From: Cryptomeria japonica | Lineage: Eukaryota; Streptophyta; Pinopsida; Cupressales; Cupressaceae | Reading direction: 5' to 3' | NCBI RefSeq assembly: GCF_030272615.1 | Contig: NC_081412.1 | Span: 668,859,852-668,923,851, forward strand | DNA: 64,000 nt | Part shown: positions 36,301 through 46,849 of the stretch, one piece after another | How positions within the stretch are numbered: the stretch's first letter is position 1 | How the letters are laid out: every line of letters begins with the position of its first letter | Notes under the pieces: model-generated | Told to the model about the DNA's origin: nothing | What the model saw: only the letters and a program-made list of their open reading frames with translations | Databases searched by the model: none | Position numbers and translations under genes: made by a program

Positions 36301-37790
36301 AATTTCGCTCTGGACCCTTTGGAAGGGTCAGGAGCGAAATTCATGTTTTTGCTCAATTCCTTCAAGTTTGAAGATCACCAACAAGTCAAAGTCATGCCTA
36401 AAGACATCTCCCATCTTAATTCACCTTGAACTACCGTAGACTTAGCATAAAATTGAGGGAAAAGAGTGGTGTTGTGAAATTTCGCTCTGGACCCTTTGGA
36501 AGGCTCAGGAGCGAATTTCTCATTCTAGACTTGAATCTTCATCTTTTCAACTCCAATCTTCTTTGCAATGTAAAAACATACCAATTCACCATCCAACATG
36601 CCAACGCCTAGCCAAAACAAGGAAAAATAAGAGCTATAAGGATTTTCGCTCTGGACCCTTTGGAAGGGTCAGGAGCGAAATCCTCTTTCCAGGTTGATCT
36701 TGCACTTCATTCATCCAATTATTCTTCAAACACAATCAATTCAACTTCCTTTCACTCTAATCAAGGCAATTCGCTATCAAACTAGCTCCCGACAAGGTCA
36801 CTCTATGGCCTAAGGCAAAAAAGAAGGTCAAATGGAGGATTTTGCTTTGGACCCTTTGGAAGGGTTAGGAGCGAAATTCTCCTTCCAGGTTGATTTCCAT
36901 CATTTCATCGTCTCAAACCTCCTCTCTAAGGTAAATATGCATCCAAGTCTCCTCAACTATGCCTCAAAAATCCAAAACTTGGCCATATCAAAGAGCAAAA
37001 ATAGAGAAAAAGTGAATTTCGCTCTGGACCCTTTGGAAGGGTCAGGAGTGAAATTCTCCTTCTAGGCTCATTTTCACTTTTTTTCCTCTCTTCTTTGGCT
37101 TGGATATAGCTCATTAGGCTTCTCCTGATCATCCTCTAGTCCAAGTTAGCATTCACTTCAAGGCTTTGTGAAGAAAAAAGGGGTTCATATGAATTTCGCT
37201 TTGGACCCTTTGGAAGGGTTAGGAGCGAAATTCTTGTCTTGGTCAAAAATCCTTCACTCCTTCACATTCTATCACTTGGAAAGGCAAAGACACATCATCT
37301 CCCTTAAAATACGCCCAAGGAACAAGGTTTGTAGTCTAAGCAAGGAAGCAAACGAGGCTTATGAAGAATTTCGCTCTGGACCCTTTGGAAGGGTCAGGAG
37401 CGAAATTTCTATTTTAGGATAAAATCCTTCACTCCTTCACTTTTAGTCACTCCCTAAGGCAAGAACATATCCATCTACCTCCACCATGACCAAGGAATAA
37501 GGCTTTCAGTGCAAACAAGGAGGAAAAAAGGTGTCTTCTAACTAGACCCTTTGGAAGGGTCAGGAGCGAAATTTCTTTTAGGCTCAAATCTTGACTTCAT
37601 CTCTCACATTTCTTCACTCCAAATAAGTGTTTTGCCCTCAATAATGCCTGGGAATGAGTTAGTCCTAAGTTCAGATCAAAGTAGAATGTCCTATAGAGGA
37701 ATTCGCTCTGGACCCTCTGGAAGGGTCAGGAGCGAAATTGAAATTTGCTTTGGACCCTTTGGAAGGGTCAGGAGCGAAATTTGACATTTT
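36301..37790 (-). repeat. Hairpin array of copy D, right segment
   Basis: Hairpin starts in plus coordinates: 36306, 36483, 36648, 36843, 37020, 37198, 37372, 37538 (weak), 37704 and 37746. Gaps: 177, 165, 195, 177, 178, 174, 166, 166, 42. Counting across the insertion without copy C and one TSD, the gap from 28946 to 36306 is 176 bp, in register with the array. Confidence 0.9.
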
Positions 37791-38870
37791 GGTCTCTCCG
37801 TCAGGATTCATATATGGAATATAACATTTAAGTATAAGTGATTCTTTCTCATACTTTAAGTTATATTCCATATATACTGTCAGGAGATTTGAGAGTGGTT
37901 TCGGACCTCCAGGAGTTATAATGCAAAATCTAATTTTTGGAGGATTCTTCAATTTTCCAGACTTAGTCAAATTTCAGGATCAGGATGACATTCTAGACTT
38001 AGCCAAATTTCAGGACATTTGAAGATCAGGATGACATTCCAGATTTCATCACTCACCAATTTGACCTAACTCAGACCTTCAAAGATGATATTCACTCACC
38101 AAGCTTCATTGACCTCCTGAAACTCAAACAAGACACCATTAGCAACAAGAGCAAGACTAGGCCTAAGGGAGACTTTCAAAGAAACCCTAAACTACAGCCC
38201 ATGCTGACTCCCCCTGGCTCAAGCAGAGCCTATCATCCTAGCGATCCCTCTAGCAACACTCAGCATGCAAAGGCTAACAGACAAATCCCTAAAAAACCTA
38301 GAAAGCAAACCCCAGAAAGCAAAAAAGTAGGGGTCCCCATTTGCAATGGGGCAATGTGTGAATACGTCACAACAGGTTTGTACTTTGTTTCCATCGGCCC
38401 ATCCTTCTCTCCTCTTATGATTGAGGATCCCTTCTAGCTCATATCAACAATTGATCAATATGGGGTTCGTAGGAGAGACATGCAATAGGGTGCCCCTAAA
38501 CTGACCCTTGACCCTAGGCCCAAGGACCAAGTGGAAGGGTGCATCCCTCCAATTAAAGAGACATAGCCCCCAACCGTGGAAGGTATATAAAGGGGAATCA
38601 ATTGAGAGGAGGACAAAAAAAAAGATATCAGTCTGTCCTAAAGGAAGAAATAGCAGATCGGACATGAGCAAAATCCCTCATATTCATAGCAGGCTGATCA
38701 GAATAATAATATTGAATTATTGTGGTATGCTGAAAACATTTATGTTACCTATCCATATGTATTTGTATTATTCATATGTATATATGTGTGTTTGTGTGTG
38801 TGTATAGTATTTAATAATATGAATTTCTGTTTGCAATAATCGATCATGCTGTGGGAAAGGAAGGGAATGC

Positions 38871-38872
38871 AA

Positions 38873-38927
<55 letters not shown>
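38871..38927. repeat. TC/TA microsatellite
   Basis: A run of TC repeats passes directly into a run of TA repeats, inside element F. Confidence 0.95.
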
Positions 38928-38930
<3 letters not shown>

Positions 38931-38932
<2 letters not shown>

Positions 38933-39490
38933 TCTGTTTGCAATAATCGATCATGTTGTGGGAAAGGAAGGGAATGCAAGGAGGGGGAACAATGAGGGAT
39001 ACCTCACTAGGCATGCCACCTCATGAGAATAGTTAAGGACCGCATGAGGCCAAGGAGGACAAAGTTTCTGCCCTTGGGCCTAGGTCAAGGGTCAGTTTAG
39101 GCGCACCCTATTGCATGCCTCCCCTATGAACTCCATATTGATCAATTGTTGACATGAGGTAGAAGGGATCCTCAATCATAAGAGGAGAGAAGGATGGAAT
39201 GATCATGTGAATTTCTGTTTGCAATAATCGATCATGTTGTGGGAAAAGAAGGGAATGGAAGGAGGGGGAACTACGAGGGATACCTCACTAGGCATGCCAC
39301 CTCATGAAAATAGTTAAGGACCACATGAATCTAAGGGGGACAGAGTTTCCGCCCTTGGGCCTAGTTCAAGGGTCAGTTAGGGGCACCCTATTGCATGTCT
39401 CCCCTACAAACTCCATATTGATCAACTGTTGACATGAGCTAGAAGGGATCCTCAATCATAAGAGGAGAGAAGGAAGGAATGATAGAGGGA
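38931..39490 (+). repeat. Two tandem 280-bp units in element F
   Basis: ATTCTGTTTGCAATAATCG starts units at 38931 and 39211 (also a short piece at 38823). The two units are nearly identical, and a partial third merges into the right arm at 39490-39640. Confidence 0.85.
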
Positions 39491-39899
39491 AATGGCATAC
39501 AAACCCCACTATGTACACCAACTCATGGGAATGGTTAAGGACCACATGAGGCCAAGGGGGATGGAGTTTCCACCCTTGGGCCTAGGGTAGGGGATATTTG
39601 GGACACCTTATCATGTCTCCCAACTCTACCCTTGTTATGATTGAACCTCCATGTAGTCATTTATATTTGTTATGTGTTATAAGTATATATATTCTTTAGC
39701 CCTAGAAATGGAAGTTTTCTATGAATTATGTCTACATCATTATCTAACTTGGTTGCAGGCTTCCAAGGAAGACTTATCTTATTCATGAGGAAGGATTATA
39801 TCTCTAACTATATTATGTTCCTTGTTTCATTTGGAATTGTGAATTCAGGGTAAATTACAAGGTAATCCAAAAAAGGGACATTACACCTTTGCTACTTCT

Positions 39900-41340
39900 A
39901 ACACATTGGCAGGCATCTAGGAAATGATGAGGATGTTACTTGTAGGGTTGGTGTACTAGGTATGATCCAAATGGTCTTGAGAATGAGTTGAAAAAAGTTG
40001 AATAAAAGTTTCTTTAGAAGTTTGGGCACCCAAAGCTCAAACATGTAAACATAGCCTTTCTAGAGGAGATTTAGCAAAAACTAGGAGATTGTTTGCAAAT
40101 ATGACCAATACCTCAAGGAATTGGTATAAAATATTACTCAAACCATTGATCTTGCCTAATAGCAGGAATGGTTTTTTGGAGGCTTAATGAATCGCATTCA
40201 ATGGGAATTAGTGGAAAGAAATTTCACTAATTAGAAGGCAGCACTAGAGGTGGTCTTGTGCCTTGAAGTTGTTGGTGAACCTTAAGAGTATGGGGCTACA
40301 TGACTTGAAGAGAAGATAAACACTAAGTTCGCATGGATGGAATAGCGAGTGGGTGCACAGGATACTAAACATGGCACCTGTTGTATCAGTGCCACTTGGA
40401 ACGACATAAGGCAAAGGATTGTGTGATGGTGAGAGCTCAAGCGATTATTATTGCCCAACATTCTTCAGAGATACAAAGTTATGCCATTTATTTTGAACAA
40501 CATAGCAACACTTTGTGTGCCTTAGAACTATAGCTGAAGGGATTGGCATAAGGTATGAGAGTTCAACTCATGGCATGTGTACTTAATAGAGTAGTGTAGA
40601 ACTTGTGTGAATCTAGAGGAAAACAAATGATGAATGTTAGTTTGCAACAATGAACACCACAACCATACTATGCACCACCTCTTATGGACCTTACCAACTA
40701 CATGAACAACAACAATTGTGTGTACCTAGATGGCAATGAAAAGGTGGCAATCAACAGGGCCATGGAAATGGAAGCAATAACCAAGCCACATGTTCACATT
40801 CCTTAAATTAAGAGAAAATGGCCAAGAACCACGCAAGTATATTGAGTTCCCTATATGTGTGTTTTGTGACACTCCACATCAAATAAAAGATTACCTGGCC
40901 TTATTGCAAATGTTTGAGTTCTGCAAGAAGGCTGCACAAATTACCCACACTGGAAAACAAAAGCAAAGGTACAAGGCACAAGTCACAACTAGACAAGCTT
41001 GTCCTAGTTGTCAAACAAAGTGGTGCATATACCTTAAGCGATGCACAATCTGACCCATGACCAAAGAAAGGATCCTAGAAGGGAAACACAGTTCTGATAG
41101 AAGTAAAAACAATGCCCTTTGATTTGGCTGAATGGTGAAAGTTAGTCCATGATGTTGTGCACCTGTTCAAAGAAGCCAAAGAAGAGATTGATGCTAAGTG
41201 TAGACCAGTAAAGGAAGAAACAAAAATCAATTATGATATCCTACGCCTATTACGACAATGTGTAGTGCTTCCAAGTTTGAAACAGTTGTTGGAACAAAGG
41301 GCTATTTCCAGTAGGAAAGCACTAGACAACTAAGCACCAA
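39900..41340 (+). mobile_element. Ty3-gypsy gag fossil
   Basis: Short stretches in several frames resemble gypsy gag. Around 39990-40100 is a segment like the capsid domain (KFGHPKLKHV, FLEEI), and near 40385-40430 a decayed zinc knuckle (CHLERHKAKDC). Later stretches (41040-41330) are rich in charged residues. It has many breaks and no LTRs. Element F appears to have inserted next to or into it. Confidence 0.5.
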
Positions 41341-42576
41341 GAAAAGGTGCACGTGGTTATTAGAGTAGGAGAGAAAAATTGCTAGTTGATGCCTAAGTCC
41401 ATCAGTTGAAAATGCAAGTCTGTCAGCAAATGGAAAGTGAGAAGCACAGCATGCACTGAAAGATGAATTGATTTGTCTGTTTCAGTATCTATTGAAAAAA
41501 TGTTTTGAAGAGCAATGATTTTCTGAACTGATTCTTAGTAGGGAAATTATATTTATAGTATCTGTAAATTTTAGTCAATTGAATTGAAAATAGGTTTTTT
41601 CATATTTAAAAAATATACATAAAATAAGGTATTTTAGGATCATTATTCACACTGAATGTTGCTAAAAAAGACAACTCGAAAGAAAGAAAATCAATGGCAG
41701 TTATTTTTCCAAGTTTTATGTTTTCCTACTTTTGCAACAAACAAGAGTTGCCAAAATAAAGGCTATGCACTCAATTATTAAGTTCGGTGGAAATCTAAAT
41801 GCTAAAAGAATAGAAAAAAGTTCATGCAATAATTATACAGGATTCCCAGAGTTTCTTGTATGTTCTCATGCATGTGGAATTAAAATTGATTTTCCAAAAG
41901 GCCTTTTTTTATTAAGCATGTTTCATGAATCATCGATTCAGTATTTCTTTCCAATGATTGTTTCTTTTGTTCGGGAGCTTTTTGAAAGAGTCTTTGAGGA
42001 GCTGCACCAAACACTCTCTTATTATGTGTCATTTGGGTGAGGCAGACTGCAAATGTGTTGGGCCATACAAATCTTTACTAAAATTCATCAGTATGCTAAA
42101 GCCACATTGGCTATATTGAAAATTTGAAATTTCAGAGAAGCCTTTAAGAAATTGGTTAATTGACTTCTGTTTTAATTGTTTGCACTTCAATGAGAGAATC
42201 CTTGCCCTGGGAGTTATATACTATAGGTCTTATGCCAAGTAATTTATTTTTGTGTTGGTATCATGTAATCATTGATAGAAATATTTATTTAATGTGCTTC
42301 TATCCTTTTCTTGAAATCTATTTATATGAATGATTCCAGTTTGTTTCGTTGGTGTTGAATGTGACAGCTGTTGTGTTTTTATTAGATTGATACTTCATTG
42401 TCACTTTAATCATGGAACTTTTTCTGAATTAGTTAGTCTCACACTCCATTCTGGTTCATATGCCTTGTACTTGTAGTAGTTCCATTCTGCAAAAGTGTAA
42501 GAATTGTCTCCTTTTCCTTTCCTAATATATGTTTCTGAAAATACTTGAGTTCTGAATCCTTTTCAATGTACAACAG
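41341..42576 (+). other. AT-rich stretch, probably intron sequence of the RabA gene
   Basis: No coding exon is seen. In particular no segment encodes the Rab P-loop (GDSGVGKS) or switch I. The end is a normal acceptor (TACAACAG at 42569-42576). 42480-42560 is T-rich as expected before an acceptor. Confidence 0.5.
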
Positions 42577-43065
42577 ATAGATGATAAGACAATTAAGGCA
42601 CAGATATGGGATACAGCGGGTCAGGAAAGATATAGAGCAATCACAAGTGCTTATTATAGAGGTGCTTTGGGAGCCTTGCTGGTTTATGATATTACGAAGA
42701 ATTCTAGTTTTGATAATGTGAAGCGGTGGCTACGTGAGCTTAGAGATCACGCCGATTCAAACATTGTTATCTTAATGGCAGGCAATAAATCTGACTTGAA
42801 TCATCTACGAGATGTGTCAGCAGATGATGCACAGATATTTGCTGAAAAGGAGGGCCTCTCTTTTATTGAAACCTCTGCCCTGCAGTCTACAAATGTTGAG
42901 AAAGCCTTTCAATCAGTTCTTACAGAAATATACCATATAGTTAGCAAGAAGTCACTTGCAGCAGCAGAGGGGTCCTCCAGTGGGCCTGGTCAAGGGACTG
43001 CGATTAATTTTGAGGATACTGGAGTTACTGGAGCGATTCTTAAAAAGAAAAGCTGTTGCTCTTAA
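42577..43065 (+). CDS. RabA (Rab11-type) small GTPase, last exon
   Basis: Rab GTPases of the plant RabA group act in traffic between the trans-Golgi/recycling compartment and the plasma membrane or cell plate. This exon encodes about 162 residues from [20 protein letters not shown] to KKKSCCS and a TAA stop. Seen: the G3 motif WDTAGQE, Rab-specific [14 protein letters not shown]4 NKSD, G5 ETSAL, and a C-terminal CC pair for geranylgeranylation. The exon opens right after a CAG acceptor at the place where plant RabA genes usually have their intron. The part before it (P-loop, switch I, about 55 residues) is absent from the window. All motifs in the exon are intact with no stops, so it is probably a live gene with a very long first intron. 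The RabA1/A2 subgroup cannot be settled. Confidence 0.93.
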   Translation: MDDKTIKAQIWDTAGQERYRAITSAYYRGALGALLVYDITKNSSFDNVKRWLRELRDHADSNIVILMAGNKSDLNHLRDVSADDAQIFAEKEGLSFIETSALQSTNVEKAFQSVLTEIYHIVSKKSLAAAEGSSSGPGQGTAINFEDTGVTGAILKKKSCCS

Positions 43066-44215
43066 GTGATGCTGCATGCATTATTTGTTTCCATCATTTC
43101 CTAACTTCTGACAGGTTATGTGAATTAGGTAGGCCATTGTAAAGTCGAGATTCTGATGCGTGTTGTCTGGTTTTCTTATGTTAAACTAATATTTATTAGC
43201 CAAGGTTTTCTGTCTATTGTGTCTTAGATTAGTGTTGTTCTTTTTAAGCTCTGGGCAGAGTGGCCTCTTTGCAAGCAGTTTAGAGGGACACCTTGCATGT
43301 CACTGAGACTACACTAAGTGTGCTCAACTAATTGTCATGAGCTTATAGCCAGCCTACAATTGGTTTAGGTTCATTTTTTATCTGACATTGTGCTTTAAGG
43401 TCATACATACATTTAACAGTTAAATATAGAGAATAAAAATTGTAGTGGTGTACAAATGTTTAAAGTTATATTGGTTGCTGCAAATGATTGACAGAATGTC
43501 TTTACAAGGGTCTTCAATGACAACATTTGAGTTTTCTTCTTCAGAGTTGAGGATTTATTGTACACATCATCTGAAACTCTGGGGGACATGAAGAATATGG
43601 AATAAGCATGGATGATATTGTGCACTTATGAACAACAATAGACTAATAAAATAAAATGTATTGAAGGATTAATTATTAGAGGGAATGTTTTTAGTATGAA
43701 AGCTCTCTAAAATGTAATTTCCGGAGAAGGCACAAAAGGAGCCGTTAGAAAGGGCTAGCATAGACTATGCAACAAATGGAGTCTTTGGAAGGAGTGGACT
43801 ATGTTTGACTAAGAACTACTGATTTTGTAATCAGAATTTTGTCGTTTTCTAGAAAAACTCATTTTTGGACTGTAACTTCTTGATGGCAACAATTTCAAAA
43901 CTTTCAGAACATTTAAAATGCACCAAATTTAAAATGTAGCTGGTTTGCATGATTATTTAATTGTAACCTCTTAGCAATATGTCCTTGTATCCTTTCGGGA
44001 TACAAATTAAGCTACAACCTTGTAAAGATAGGTTACAAATAACCAGTATAGAAAATCAGAAGCTTCCCAAATTGTTGGAACTGATAAGTTCATGCCCTCT
44101 CAATTGAACCCGTATTTATGAGAGTTTGATTTTTGAGTTGGGTTTCAGTGGTTATACTAAAAGCAGCCTGGGTGACCTCTGCCTAGGGTGGGTTAAGCTA
44201 TATGAAAAGGGTGAC
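43066..44215 (+). other. 3' flank of the RabA gene
   Basis: The beginning is probably 3' UTR. AATAAA-like words occur at about 43432 and 43649. 43690-44130 looks like decayed repeat, and no gene is seen. Confidence 0.45.
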
Positions 44216-44217
44216 AG

Positions 44218-44405
44218 TATTATTGTGCTGTGCCTCTAGATTCAACTGTGTAGAATTTATGTGCATCAACATTTCGGATTACACTCCAGGATCCATCTTC
44301 TTTCTACAACTCTCTCATTCTGATGATGGATCATGGAGTGTGATCCGAAACGTAGATGCAAATAAATTCTATGCAGTTGAATCCAGAAGCACAGCGCAAT
44401 AATCA
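44218..44405. mobile_element. Foldback/MITE-like inverted repeat
   Basis: Arms of about 80 bp: GTGCTGTGCCTCTAGATTC from 44225 pairs with GAATCCAGAAGCACAGCGC ending at 44397, and TTTCGGATTACACTCC (44272-44287) with GGAGTGTGATCCGAAA (44335-44350). The loop is about 25 nt. It is short with no coding capacity, which is the usual form of a non-autonomous DNA element. The superfamily is not clear because the TSD is not clear. Confidence 0.75.
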
Positions 44406-44435
44406 TTATTAAGTGTGGAAATCTAATGTCCCTGA

Positions 44436-44468
44436 TGGTGACAGTATTGACAGTATTGACAGTATTGT
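44436..44468 (+). repeat. Short ACAGTATTG tandem repeat
   Basis: Three copies of a 9-10 bp unit (GACAGTATT). The same word with GTGACAGTATT stands just left of the foldback element at 44208, so the repeat may mark a local duplication around it. Confidence 0.6.
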
Positions 44469-45008
44469 TATGCCTTTAGGAGCTCCTAGTTCTTGCAGGG
44501 GATAAAAGTAAAAGATTCATACAGAATATTGATTTCATGGTCTTACAATATTAGATATCTAATGCATTAATGCCTCTTAACATCATCATCATCAAGAACT
44601 ATTTTCGAAACCTCTGCACTACTTTTTGATCTATGTTGTTTATATGGCTTATATGCACATTCTTGCGTCACTACTTGTCGCGATTTTATGTGAACATGAT
44701 TAGTACCCAACACAGTGGCAATATCTTTCTTAACATATGAAGGCTTCTTAAAATTGTTTAATCGGTACTAGAAACAATGAAAGATGTGAAGTCTAAGTGG
44801 TCTTAGATAAGCGGGTATGGTGTCCCATCCCCACCACTTGCATGAAAACAAGAACCTTGTGATAGATGACATGGGTAGCAGGAAATATGAATGGATTCTA
44901 ATTACGTTTGACATAATTTGTTGATCTTGATTTATTGTTAGGGGTTGATAAACATATTGCATTGGAAATGCATGTGCTTCGAGCTCTCTAGAATGAATCA
45001 CCATCGTA

Positions 45009-45198
45009 CATGTTTCAAAGATAAGTGGGATAAACAAATAGAAATAAATGATCATATAAGTAGACATTTGTTGGCCTAAACATTCCAAACATTTAATTCT
45101 TGCATGTTGCAAAGATAGGTGGGAGAAACAAATAGAAATCAATGATCATATAAAAAGACATTTGTTGGCCTAAACATTCCAAACATTTAATTCTTGTA
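45009..45198. repeat. 94-bp tandem duplication
   Basis: CATTTGTTGGCCTAAACATT and its surroundings occur twice, at 45009-45102 and 45103-45197, with few differences. Confidence 0.85.
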
Positions 45199-45199
45199 A

Positions 45200-46800
45200 A
45201 TTCATAATTTTGGAAAAGAACATGATGAGTCATAGCACCATTTGAATAGGAAAGGAGAGGTATAACTAGGAGTAGTGGAAAACCTTACTGGTGGCAATGT
45301 GCATAGGCATGACACAAACATGCGTAGGTTGTATGCTCCTTATCTTTTTTAATTCAATGTTTACCAGTGCTGGCCTTCAATAAACACAATCTCAATTACC
45401 TCTTTTCTATAGCAATTCAATCCATCATTCCACTCCTTAGGTGACCTTGCTTCTCTTACCAATTTGAGACTTTGGAGGGACATCCATCACTTATTCCTTG
45501 AGTGCATATAGACTCTAAATAAACCATCTATGGTAGGTAGTTTCTTTCCTCTCATCTTGAATACACTTTTGAACTTGGAGCCTATTGTGATAGCAACTTT
45601 AGAGGTAATTAGCCAACAAAAGTAAGAACAACTTCTTTGTATTGATGGATCTATGGGGCTAGTTAGTAGTGCATATAGGGAACTCATAATTGAATACTTG
45701 GAGTTGTGGCCAAGACATTAGATATCTTGGCATGTCACAACTATGTGGTGCTTCCTTGAATAAAGGAGCTGGCCTTTAGAGAACACATGATGTCTTGCTG
45801 CTTTGTGGAAGATTCAAAATTTATAGTATTGTGTCTCTACCTAGTATTCTTTAGTTTGGCACATTTGAGCTATTTGGGAGTTTTACTATAAAAAAATATT
45901 GCAAATGTTGAGCTCTTGTTGCTAGTAGTTTGCAATTGAGATATATGATAAATTTTGGGTGAAGAAAAAGCAACATATGCGCGAGATGACTAAGCTTTGT
46001 TATTGCATACGAACCATGATAGAGGTATATTTGATTCTTGGTATGAGAGCTATTTTTCAATCTCAAAATAAGAGGGGTTATAAATAAAAAGATATATTGG
46101 TAGGAATCTTGGGCTTGAAGGTATTTGTTTATGAAAACATGAGTTAAAAGTAGGTATAATGGTAGACTTCCTTGGTGATTAAACCATAAATTAGCCAAGT
46201 AAACTCTTTTCTATATTGTTAGGAATATTACATTGCACATATTCTCGTAGTTAGGATTGTTACAAGTTCTATTCTACATTACACATTTCACAATTTTAGA
46301 CACCTATTACAACTTTAAACACACATACTGCAATTTCAAATGCACTTGTTTTTGCTTCCAAAGTATGCATATTTGTAATCTTTTGTACGAACAAGTGCAT
46401 GACCAATTTATTTAATTTGTATTTCAATTAGGGGGACGGGGTAGCAAAGTGGGGACTTCCAACAACCATGTTGACAAGTTGGTTGACTAGTGCAACTACC
46501 ACCAAAAGGAAAGGTCCCCTCATTGTTTTGATGAAGAAGAGGAAATGGCTATTGAATGGTGAAAGGAGATGGCTATAGTTGGCCATGGGCTTGAAATGGT
46601 CAATTGAAAGGTTGAAGCAGGGCAAATATGCCAAACAAGCCCAAATCCAATCAAGGATGGACTACTTGGTGTGTCTTCATGGATAGGTTTCAAAAAATGG
46701 CATCCCGATCTTATTTTGAGGACAATATAAGGACTTGATTGAGATAGGGAACTCAATTTGAGGCATGTGGTGGTTGCAATGTTCTATGACACATTGTCAA
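45200..46800. other. Gene-free stretch
   Basis: Decayed AT-rich sequence. Short minus-strand open frames (45487-45687, 45851-46198, 46428-46756) show no family I recognise. The last of these may belong to the transposon remnant that follows. Confidence 0.45.
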
Positions 46801-46849
46801 GGGCTTACGCAACTAAAACATACGATTCTTCTAAGATTTCAAACTATAA

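Larger units (their letters stand above)
26696..38374 (-). mobile_element. Copy D of the TGTTGTGAC family, short form, split by copy C
   Basis: Seen: the minus strand starts TGTTGTGACGTATTCACAC at 38374 and ends GACACATCAACA at 26696. TSD GGTTT is perfect (26691-26695 and 38375-38379). Copy C (29016-36194) sits in its hairpin array. Without C, copy D is about 4.5 kb, against 7.2 kb for C, and lacks the long coding region. A minus-strand frame at 27758-28165 has no recognised match. It looks like a short non-coding derivative. Its last roughly 900 bp match those of C closely, including a GCCTTGCGTGGTCAACTGG word. Fossil. Confidence 0.9.
26312..39885. mobile_element. Element F with long inverted ends, host of the second nest
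   Basis: Seen: the left end reads TGTAATGTCCCTTTTATTGG and the right end, reverse-complemented, TGTAATGTCCCTTTTTTGG. The two ends match as inverted repeats for at least 370 bp. They are flanked by CCTTT at 26307-26311 and 39886-39890. Without the nested elements, F is about 1.9 kb. It keeps its first 384 bp at 26312-26695 and the rest at 38380-39885. The middle (38560-38820) has a TATA-like GGTATATAAAGG at 38583. The 5-bp TSD and TG...CA ends suggest retroviral-type integration of an LTR that became palindromic, but this is inference. Fossil. Confidence 0.7.

Noticed and set aside
26312-39885. Two LTRs of one retrotransposon in opposite orientation
   Set aside because: LTRs of one element are direct repeats. 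Matching CCTTT on the outer sides favours a single element with inverted ends, though this is not proven.
42667-43065. RabA gene starting at 42667
   Set aside because: That codon is not ATG, and coding homology continues upstream to the acceptor at 42576 ([20 protein letters not shown]), so it is an internal exon.
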